DNA from: CAZKBP01 sp964551015
GTDB lineage: Bacteria; Bacteroidota; Bacteroidia; Cytophagales; Microscillaceae
Length of the DNA stretch: 64,000 bases
Reading direction: 5' to 3'
Assembly: GCA_964551015.1 (NCBI GenBank)
Contig: CAZKBP010000001.1
Span: 610,362-674,361, forward strand
The notes beneath the pieces are model-generated. The model made no database searches and was not told the DNA's origin. It saw only the letters and a list, made by a program, of their open reading frames with translations. The stretch's first letter is position 1. Every line of letters begins with the position of its first letter. The position numbers were made by a program, and so were the translations under genes. Below are positions 52,648-59,763 of the stretch, piece by piece.

Positions 52648-53706
52648 TTAAAGCTTCACGCGCATCAAGTAATTATCGGCGGTCATGTAGAGAATTTTAT
52701 TTTTCTCATCCAAAGCGCAGTTGGCCGTGGGCACGCCCGTTTGGATGGTTCCGAGGTGTTCGCCCTGAGCGTTGAAAATCCAAACGCCGCCCGGCCCCGT
52801 GGCAAAGAGATGGCCTTGACGGTCTACCTTCATCCCGTCAGGCAAACCGGGTGCATCTTTGACTTTTTCGGTGGCATCATAGAGAACCTCACTAGATTTT
52901 GCCAAGCCTTTTTCATCCAAATCATAGACCATCCATAAGGCACGTTCAGGGTCAGAGTTGGCGACATAGAGCTTTTGCTCATCGGGGGAAAGAGCGATGC
53001 CGTTGGGACGGCTGAGTTCTTTGGTGATGAGATGGATTTCACCTGTTTTAGAGAAATGATACACGCCCTGAAAGTCAAGTTCTTTTTTTGGATCGTCCAT
53101 TTGTTTTTCCAAGCCATAGGGTGGATCGGTAAAATAGAATTCACCCTTACTGCTCATCACCACATCATTGGGGCTGTTGAATTGCTTGCCTTCGTATGCT
53201 GCCACGATGGTCGTGAATTCAGGTTGTGGATTTCTCCAATCACCCTCCCAAAGAGCCACCCGACGGTCGCCGTGCTGGCAAAGAATCAAATTTCCCTCCG
53301 CATCCAAGATCAACCCGTTCGATCCTGGCTCCCCTCCCCTTGCTGTTGTGCCCGTGTAACCCGAAGGCTCCAAAAACACCTGCAAACCCTCAGCTTCGTT
53401 CCACTGGTAAATTTTATTCTCGGGCACATCCGAGAAGAGTAAAATGCCTTGCTCCTCCACCCAAAGGGGGCCTTCCGACCAAGTAAAGCCATCGGCCAGA
53501 ATTTCTATCTGAGCTTCTTCGGGAATGATTTGATCCAGTTCTGGAGATAATCTCTGGATACTGCCCGTGGTCTGGTAAGTTGTATTCTCGATGCTATCGC
53601 TTTTTTCTCCCGTATCAGCAGAGGTGCCTTGATCCTCAGTATCAGAAGCATTCTTACAAGCAAATACACTTAACATCAGAAGGAAAAGGAATATTTTCAT
53701 AAACAT
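52648..53706 (-). CDS. SMP-30/gluconolactonase-family lipoprotein
   Basis: 352 residues; lipobox LSVFAC near residue 17. The six-bladed SMP-30 propeller has the metal-site Glu in FTWSEGPLWVEEQG, NGLILDAEGNLILCQHGDRR, FNSPNDVVMSSKGEFYFTDP (Asn-Asp), ELSRPNGIALSPDEQKLYVA (Asn) and GLPDGMKVDRQGHLFATGPG (Asp). Expected to open sugar lactones with a divalent metal in the periplasm. Divergent MFS and dehydrogenase/isomerase genes next to it support a role in an oxidative sugar pathway. Met3 at 53700 is an equally possible start. Confidence 0.9.
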   Translation of the reverse strand: MFMKIFLFLLMLSVFACKNASDTEDQGTSADTGEKSDSIENTTYQTTGSIQRLSPELDQIIPEEAQIEILADGFTWSEGPLWVEEQGILLFSDVPENKIYQWNEAEGLQVFLEPSGYTGTTARGGEPGSNGLILDAEGNLILCQHGDRRVALWEGDWRNPQPEFTTIVAAYEGKQFNSPNDVVMSSKGEFYFTDPPYGLEKQMDDPKKELDFQGVYHFSKTGEIHLITKELSRPNGIALSPDEQKLYVANSDPERALWMVYDLDEKGLAKSSEVLYDATEKVKDAPGLPDGMKVDRQGHLFATGPGGVWIFNAQGEHLGTIQTGVPTANCALDEKNKILYMTADNYLMRVKL

Positions 53707-53750
53707 AAGCAGCAGAACTAAAGACTCGTAACTACCAATTAATTATTCAT

Positions 53751-55022
53751 TTAAGCCACCACGGGTGTTTTTTTCTTACTTCTCAGATATAAAAAGGCAA
53801 AAGCGCCAATCAAAATACAGGGCAAAATGGCAATGTACAAGAAAGTGCCCGCGCCCCCTGCCAGTTGGATTTGCTGCCAAAGCAAGGCTCCTTCGGTACC
53901 GGCTGCTGCGTTTTTGAGGGTTTCTAGCGTATAGCCATCCGGCACCGCGGTGGCTGTTTGTTGATTGTAGATATAACCAATATAAGGTAGAATCAAAGAA
54001 ACTGAGAGCATTCCCGCCCCGCCCATGATAGATAAGCCCAAGGCTCCCGTACGAGGCAGATTTTCCGCGACATAGCCCAGCATGGTCGGCCAAAAATAAC
54101 AAATCCCCACCGCGAAAACGCCCGCTGCTAAGAATGCCATCGCCCCGTTCGCCATACTCAGCCAAAACAAACCCAGTGCCGAAAAAATCGCCGAACACAG
54201 CAAGACTCCTGCCGGAGAAAGCCGATGCACCACCGGCCCCGCAAAATAACGCCCCAAGGCCATAATACCGTTGATAAAAGCCAAGATGAGGATTGCGGGC
54301 ACACCTACATTTTCTAATAAAGCAGGAAGCCACTGGTTGGTAGCCAATTCTGTGGAGGCCGTCAGCAACATACAAATTACCATAAAAACAAATAAGGGCT
54401 GCAAAGTTGCTTGGAACATTTCCGTAGTACTCACCCCCGAAGTAACTCGCTCAGTTTGAGGGAATTTTTGGTTAAAAAATAAAAAGCCATAAGCAAAGGC
54501 AGGAAGTAACATCGAGGCCATTTGCAATTGCCAGCTCCATCCCGCTTGGTTCATAAAATGCGCCACCAAGCCTCCAATCACGATTCCACCCGGAAACCAG
54601 ACGTGAAATTGATTTAATTTCTTCGTCTTTTGCTCAGGATAGAGCGTCGCCACCAAGGGATTGCAAGCAGCTTCTACCATGCCATTGGCGATCCCCACGA
54701 GCAAAGTAGAAATAAACAAAGACCAGAAGCCCGTCGCCAGAATCGTGAGCACAATCCCCGCCACGTGCCCAATAAAAGCGATGAGGATTAATTTGCCCAT
54801 ACCAATCACGTCGCAGAGCGGTCCGCCGAAAATCATTGCCAAGGTAAAACCCCAGAAAGCCGTTCCTACCACCCACCCTAGCTGGACTTCGTTCAGACCA
54901 AACTCTTGCCCCAAGGGTACGATCAAATTGGCCCGAATGGCAAAAGTCATAGAAGTAACCACCAGTGCTACACAACTGGCATTAAAAAGTAAGGTAGGCT
55001 TCAGGGCTTGGGATTGTGTCAT
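53751..55022 (-). CDS. MFS transporter (sugar/polyol type)
   Basis: 423 residues from the ATG at 55022 (an upstream TTG extension to 55073 lacks homology). Twelve hydrophobic helices. Helix 1 loop NLIVPLGQEFGLNEVQLGWV and helix 2 GTAFWGFTLAMIFGGPLCDV with the following MGKLILIAFI are typical of the major facilitator group used for sugars, with VEAACNPLVATLYPEQKTKK in helix 4-5. Located directly upstream of the SMP-30 gene on the same strand (44 bp) and opposite the dehydrogenase gene, so it probably imports the substrate of this cluster. Confidence 0.85.
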   Translation of the reverse strand: MTQSQALKPTLLFNASCVALVVTSMTFAIRANLIVPLGQEFGLNEVQLGWVVGTAFWGFTLAMIFGGPLCDVIGMGKLILIAFIGHVAGIVLTILATGFWSLFISTLLVGIANGMVEAACNPLVATLYPEQKTKKLNQFHVWFPGGIVIGGLVAHFMNQAGWSWQLQMASMLLPAFAYGFLFFNQKFPQTERVTSGVSTTEMFQATLQPLFVFMVICMLLTASTELATNQWLPALLENVGVPAILILAFINGIMALGRYFAGPVVHRLSPAGVLLCSAIFSALGLFWLSMANGAMAFLAAGVFAVGICYFWPTMLGYVAENLPRTGALGLSIMGGAGMLSVSLILPYIGYIYNQQTATAVPDGYTLETLKNAAAGTEGALLWQQIQLAGGAGTFLYIAILPCILIGAFAFLYLRSKKKTPVVA

Positions 55023-55260
55023 CGTTTTGAAAATTAGGATTTTTTGTATTAAATAAGGCTTACAAAATGCCAAAGTAAAAATTTTTCTTAAAAAAGTTAA
55101 AATCTGTATTGATAATTCAAAAAGATAATTTTCTTTGGGAGAAAAGCGAGCATTTCAAGCTTTTTTGCACCAAAGATTGAAGATAAAGTTGGACGATTTT
55201 ATCCATTTTGTAATAAAATGTTTAAGTAGCTTTGTCTAAAAGCTGATTACTTACCAAAAG

Positions 55261-56442
55261 ATGACAGGAATGAACCGAAAAATGAGAATGGGCATGGTAG
55301 GAGGCGGTAGGGATGCCTTCATCGGTGGTGTCCATCGGATCGCCGCCGCCATTGATGGCGAAATCGAGTTGGTCTGTGGAGCCTTTAGCAGCAATGCCGA
55401 AAAATCCAAAGCCTCGGGAGAAGCCCTCTATCTCCCCGAAGAGAGAGTCTACGCGAACTATGAGGAAATGATTCTCACCGAGAAAAACCTCCCCACGGGA
55501 GAAAGCATGGACTTTGTCTCCATCGTCACGCCCAATCACCTGCATTTTGCTCCTGCCAAACTAGCCTTGGAAAATGGCTTTTCGGTGGTCTGTGATAAAC
55601 CCTTAGCCTTCTCTATGAATGAAGCACGTGAATTGGAAAAAATCGTGAAAGACACGGGGCAAATCTTCGCCCTCACCCACAACTATACTGGCTATCCCCT
55701 GGTCAAAGAAGCCCGCCAGATGATCAAAGCGGGCAAACTAGGAAAAATTCGTAAAGTCGTCGTAGAATATCCCCAAGGCTGGCTAGCAGATCGTATCGAA
55801 GACGATAACAAACAAGCTAGTTGGCGTACCGACCCCTCCCGCTCCGGCAAAAGTGGCTGCATGGGCGACATTGGCACCCATGCCGAGAACCTAGCTGAGT
55901 ATATCACCGGGCTAGAAATCGCCCAAGTATGCGCTGATCTCAGCACTTTCGTGGAAGGTCGCCAGCTAGATGATGACGGGAGTGTATTGCTCCGCTTTGA
56001 TAATGGAGCCAAGGGCATTCTCTATGCTAGTCAGGTTTCAGTGGGTGAAGAAAACAACCTAAGGATTCGTGTTTATGGAGAAAATGGCGGCTTAGAATGG
56101 TTCCAAGCCGAGCCAAATACGCTGCTGATGAAATGGCCAGATCGTCCCCTTGAAGTCTACAGAGCGGGAGCCAACTATGCTTTCCAAAGTCCCGAAGCAC
56201 TCGCACACGCTCGTCTTCCCGCTGGGCATCCCGAGGGCTATTTGGAGGCTTTCGCCAATATTTACCGCAATTTTGCTTATTGCCTCCGGGCCAAGCTCCG
56301 AGGCGAGGAAGTTGACCCGATTTATCAAGACTTCCCCAAAGTGGCCGACGGGCTTCGGGGTATGGCTTTTATCGAGGCCATCGTCGCTTCTAGCAATAGT
56401 GATCAAAAGTGGCTGGAATTTCAAGACTTTTTGGTGAGCTAA
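55261..56442 (+). CDS. Gfo/Idh/MocA-family oxidoreductase
   Basis: 393 residues. N-terminal Rossmann GMVGGGRDAFIGGVHRIAAA, then VTPNHLHFAPAKLALE and the catalytic VVCDKPLAFSMNEA (the EKP motif as DKP), followed by the C-terminal beta domain with HNYTGYPLVKEARQMI, SGCMGDIGTHAENLAEYITG (active-site Asp and His) and GAKGILYASQVSVGEENNL. The family oxidises sugars, inositols or amino-sugars with NAD(P). Pairs with the following isomerase gene (97 bp) and faces the divergent MFS/SMP-30 genes over a 238-bp promoter region. Confidence 0.92.
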   Translation: MTGMNRKMRMGMVGGGRDAFIGGVHRIAAAIDGEIELVCGAFSSNAEKSKASGEALYLPEERVYANYEEMILTEKNLPTGESMDFVSIVTPNHLHFAPAKLALENGFSVVCDKPLAFSMNEARELEKIVKDTGQIFALTHNYTGYPLVKEARQMIKAGKLGKIRKVVVEYPQGWLADRIEDDNKQASWRTDPSRSGKSGCMGDIGTHAENLAEYITGLEIAQVCADLSTFVEGRQLDDDGSVLLRFDNGAKGILYASQVSVGEENNLRIRVYGENGGLEWFQAEPNTLLMKWPDRPLEVYRAGANYAFQSPEALAHARLPAGHPEGYLEAFANIYRNFAYCLRAKLRGEEVDPIYQDFPKVADGLRGMAFIEAIVASSNSDQKWLEFQDFLVS

Positions 56443-56539
56443 AGGAAAGGATTGCAGTTTTTTTAACAAGCACTCACACTCATGAAATAACTCATTCGCA
56501 CCCTGAAACTTATTCCCTACAATCAATAACTTCAACAAA

Positions 56540-57595
56540 ATGAAAACACTCCAAGGACCTGCCATTTTTTTAGCGCAATTTATGGGCGATGAAGCCCCTT
56601 TTGATGAACTCAAAAATATTTGTGAATGGGCGGCCGATTTGGGCTACGAGGGCGTACAAATTCCTACTTGGGAGAGTCGCCTCATGGATTTACAGAAAGC
56701 AGCCGAAAGCAAAACCTACGCTCAGGAAATAGAGGGAATCGTGGAGGAAGCCGGCTTAGAAATTACCGAGCTTTCTACCCATTTACAAGGTCAGTTGGTG
56801 GCCGTGCATCCTGCTTACGATCCCATGTTTGATGGCTTTGCCCCTGCCGCTGTCCATCATAATCCCCAGGCGCGCACCGAATGGGCAGTGCAACAATTAA
56901 AATACGCGGCAAAGGCCAGCCAAAATTTAGGCATCACGGCGCACGCTACTTTCTCGGGGGCTTTGCTCTGGCCGATGATGTATCCCTGGCCCCAGCGTCC
57001 GACGGGCTTGGTAGAAGCAGGTTTTAAGGAATTAGCCGAGCGATGGCTACCCATTTTGAATGCCTTCGACGAAGCAGGGGTAGATGTGTGCTATGAAATT
57101 CATCCGGGAGAGGATTTGCACGATGGCATTACTTTCGAGCGATTTTTGGAAGCCACAGGCAATCACGCCCGTGTTAATATGCTCTATGACCCTAGTCATC
57201 TCTTGCTTCAACAGTTGGATTACATCACCTACATTGACTATTATCACGATTTTATCAAGATGTTCCACGTCAAAGATGCCGAATTTAATCCCACAGGCAA
57301 GGCGGGCGTTTATGGCGGCTATCAATCGTGGCTGGATCGTCCGGGGCGTTTTCGTTCCTTGGGAGATGGGCAAGTCGATTTTCAGCAAATTTTTAGCAAG
57401 CTGGCACAGTATGATTTCGAGGGTTGGGCGGTTTTGGAATGGGAATGTTGCCTCAAGCATCCAGAGCAAGGCGCGGCAGAAGGTGCGGATTTTATTGCCG
57501 ATCACATCATCCAAGTGACCAACAAAGCCTTTGACGATTTTGCCAGCAGTGGTATTGATGAGGCGACTAATCGTAAAATTTTAGGTTTGGAATAA
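56540..57595 (+). CDS. Sugar phosphate isomerase/epimerase (TIM barrel)
   Basis: 351 residues of the AP-endonuclease-2-like / xylose-isomerase-like family. Seen: FDELKNICEWAADLGYEGVQ, ELSTHLQGQLVAVHPAYD, VDVCYEIHPGEDLHDGITFE, LYDPSHLLLQQLDYI, MFHVKDAEFNP and AVLEWECCLK, which hold the Glu-Asp-His-Glu metal set typical of these enzymes. It should interconvert keto- and aldo- or epimeric forms of the product of the neighbouring dehydrogenase. Probably co-transcribed with it; the substrate is not known. Confidence 0.92.
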   Translation: MKTLQGPAIFLAQFMGDEAPFDELKNICEWAADLGYEGVQIPTWESRLMDLQKAAESKTYAQEIEGIVEEAGLEITELSTHLQGQLVAVHPAYDPMFDGFAPAAVHHNPQARTEWAVQQLKYAAKASQNLGITAHATFSGALLWPMMYPWPQRPTGLVEAGFKELAERWLPILNAFDEAGVDVCYEIHPGEDLHDGITFERFLEATGNHARVNMLYDPSHLLLQQLDYITYIDYYHDFIKMFHVKDAEFNPTGKAGVYGGYQSWLDRPGRFRSLGDGQVDFQQIFSKLAQYDFEGWAVLEWECCLKHPEQGAAEGADFIADHIIQVTNKAFDDFASSGIDEATNRKILGLE

Positions 57596-57611
57596 GAATC
57601 ATATCAAGTTT

Positions 57612-58160
57612 ATGCAAAAAAAAACAGTCAGCGATAAGATTTTCCTAATCGAGAATTTTTGGGATTTAGAGACTTGTGAGCAGTACATTCAATTGAGTGA
57701 AGACATTGGCTTCGAGACGGCTAGCATTGATGGCATTATAGACCCAGAGCGAGTAAAATCAGTAAGAAATAATTATCGGGCAATCTATGAAAGTAGCGAA
57801 TTGGCCGAAGAACTCTGGCAAAAAGTAAAACCCTTCATCCCTACTCGAGTCGGTAATAGAAAAGCCATTGGGCTAAATGAACGCTTTCGCTTTTACAAAT
57901 ACGAGCCAGGACATTATTTTAAGCCACATTTGGATGGAAACTATATCCGCAACGAGCAGGAAGTCAGTCAATTGACCTTTATGATTTATCTAAATGGAAA
58001 TTATAAGGGAGGCATTACCCAATTTAGAGAACACGCAATTCAAGGTAGTACGGGCAATGCTTTGATCTTTTATCACAAGCAAATGCACGAGAGTACTCTT
58101 TTGGAAAAAGAAATTAAGTACGTACTGCGTAGCGATGTGATGTATTGCTTGGAGAATTAA
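57612..58160 (+). CDS. 2-oxoglutarate/Fe(II) oxygenase (prolyl-4-hydroxylase-like)
   Basis: 182 residues with the double-stranded beta-helix of 2OG-Fe(II) enzymes: RFYKYEPGHYFKPHLDG supplies His and Asp of the iron facial triad, the distal His lies in IFYHKQMHES, and the 2OG-binding basic residue in VLRSDVMYCL. N-terminal helical part (FWDLETCEQYIQLSEDIG) is typical. It hydroxylates a protein or small molecule. It follows the isomerase gene by 16 bp and may be in the same transcript. Its last four bases overlap the convergent GNAT gene. Confidence 0.9.
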   Translation: MQKKTVSDKIFLIENFWDLETCEQYIQLSEDIGFETASIDGIIDPERVKSVRNNYRAIYESSELAEELWQKVKPFIPTRVGNRKAIGLNERFRFYKYEPGHYFKPHLDGNYIRNEQEVSQLTFMIYLNGNYKGGITQFREHAIQGSTGNALIFYHKQMHESTLLEKEIKYVLRSDVMYCLEN

Positions 58161-58447
58161 AAAAGCACATCTTTGAATTCTGGATTTTTATCAAAAACTG
58201 CTTTGGCAAAAGGACAAAGAGGCATGATTTTCAGATTATGCGCCCGGGCGTATTCTACGGCGACTTTGACCATTTCTTTGCCCAAACCTTCTCCTTTCCG
58301 GCTTTCATCCACTTCGGTATGGTCGATGATAAATTTGCCGGGGCCGGCTTCCACGTAGGTCATTTCACCTAGTTGCTCTCCGGCTTCCTCGATAAAAAAA
58401 CGCCCTTTTTGGTCGGTTTGCTCTCTTTGAACATTCATAGGATGCAT
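58157..58447 (-). CDS. Small GNAT-type acetyltransferase (YjdJ/COG2388-like)
   Basis: 96 residues. The acetyl-CoA loop reads SRKGEGLGKEMV, preceded by FIIDHTEVDE and followed by KIMPLCPFAKAVFDKNPEF, the standard order of this short GNAT group. Substrate unknown. Convergent with the oxygenase gene (4-bp overlap). Met4 at 58438 is an alternative start. Confidence 0.9.
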   Translation of the reverse strand: MHPMNVQREQTDQKGRFFIEEAGEQLGEMTYVEAGPGKFIIDHTEVDESRKGEGLGKEMVKVAVEYARAHNLKIMPLCPFAKAVFDKNPEFKDVLF

Positions 58448-58583
58448 TAGTTTTAGGCTGGAAAGATAAAAAGAAATACAGAATCTTCGATTTTTTCTGA
58501 GGAAATTTCAACCTTGTAGTGTTTTTTAAGAAAAGGAGCAGCGAATAGCCCTGTTTTTGTACTATACAAATACAAAAAACCTA

Positions 58584-58591
58584 TAATTTTG
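58584..58591 (+). promoter_or_regulatory. Candidate -7 promoter element
   Basis: TAATTTTG fits TAnnTTTG and lies 21 bases before the ATG of the DUF3298-type gene. A TTTG at 58556-58559 is the possible -33 box, though the spacing of 24 is long. Confidence 0.3.
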
Positions 58592-58612
58592 CCTACCTAT
58601 TGCCGATTGCTT

Positions 58613-59689
58613 ATGAAAAGATATTTTACATTATTATTTGCTATTTATTTATGGATCAGTCCTTTAACTGCTCAAGATTTGTTTTACAAGCAGTTTCGTG
58701 GCAAAGTCGGAGATAAAACCATCAGAGCCGAACTCATCAAGGCTCCCAGTCAAGACAATGCCCAATTTAATCTTCGTGGCTCTTATTACTATGAGCGCAT
58801 CGGAAAAACCATCAAACTGACCAATGGGAATATAGACGCCTTGGGCAATGTCTTTATAGAAGAAGGCGTAAATCAAGCCGATGCCTACAACCGCAATCAG
58901 CGTGTTTTCGTCAAGACGGGCTCTTTTACGGGAACCTATTATCCAGATAACCAACGGGTAGAAGGCACCTGGGTTAGTGCCAATGGGCAGCGATCTTTAC
59001 CTTTTTACTTGGAAGAAGACTACAGTAATGGTTCCCTTTCGGCCAATTTGATTTTTAACGATCTGACCTACGAGTCGGCTTCCATTCGCTTTCATTATTT
59101 GGTTTTTATGGGTAAACCTGGTGCCGATCAAATCAATCGTTTCGTGCAGCAAGAGCTTTTGGGCAATATGCAAATGCAGATCAATGATTTTATCCGAGGT
59201 TATCAAGAAGCCAAGAGCTTAGGCGGTGCCGTTGATTATTACGAGAGCAGTCATATTTGTTATGTACGATTGAATGAGCACGATCTGCTCTGCCTCGAGT
59301 ACGCGACCAATGAATATACAGGCGGAGCGCATGGCAATTACGGTTCCAATTATCAGGTTTTTAACAGTCAGACGGGACAAAAACTCAAACTAAACGATCT
59401 GCTCAGGCCAGGCTACGAGCAAGCACTTACTCAAAAAGCCGAGCAGACCCTCCGCAGAAATTATGGGATTGGCTCGCAAGAATCTTTATCAGAGTTTGGC
59501 TTCTCGCTTCCTCAGGGCAAGTTTGCGCTCAACGAAAACTTCTATGTCAATCGCTCGGGCCTTGGCTTTTACTACAATACTTACGAAATCGCCCCCTACG
59601 CCGTGGGGCCACAGGATATTTTTATCCCTTTTTCTGAAATCAAACATTTAATCAAAACAGACGGGCTCTTGATGCCTTTTGTAAACTAA
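58613..59689 (+). CDS. Exported DUF3298/DUF4163-type protein
   Basis: 358 residues from the ATG at 58613; the TTG at 58589 would add eight residues before the signal peptide (YFTLLFAIYLWISPLTAQ). N-terminal half beta-rich (FRGKVGDKTIRAELIKAP, LRGSYYYERIGKTIKL, VFVKTGSFTGTYYPDNQRVE). The C-terminal half has the DUF4163/DUF3298 pattern (YATNEYTGGAHGNYGSNYQV, FNSQTGQKLKLNDLL, GLGFYYNTYEIAPYAVGPQD, IFIPFSEIKHLI). This family includes the periplasmic sensor part of RsiV-type proteins; here it is a soluble or outer-membrane-associated protein of unknown role. Confidence 0.85.
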   Translation: MKRYFTLLFAIYLWISPLTAQDLFYKQFRGKVGDKTIRAELIKAPSQDNAQFNLRGSYYYERIGKTIKLTNGNIDALGNVFIEEGVNQADAYNRNQRVFVKTGSFTGTYYPDNQRVEGTWVSANGQRSLPFYLEEDYSNGSLSANLIFNDLTYESASIRFHYLVFMGKPGADQINRFVQQELLGNMQMQINDFIRGYQEAKSLGGAVDYYESSHICYVRLNEHDLLCLEYATNEYTGGAHGNYGSNYQVFNSQTGQKLKLNDLLRPGYEQALTQKAEQTLRRNYGIGSQESLSEFGFSLPQGKFALNENFYVNRSGLGFYYNTYEIAPYAVGPQDIFIPFSEIKHLIKTDGLLMPFVN

Positions 59690-59763
59690 TTGTCAGTTGC
59701 AAATCACCAATAAGGACTCTCCAAGCAAACAATTTGCAATTTCCTAATCTTTAACCCTTTCCT

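Noticed and set aside
53776..54375. 199-codon minus-strand frame
   Set aside because: It lies in another frame within the MFS gene; the MFS reading has the membrane helices.
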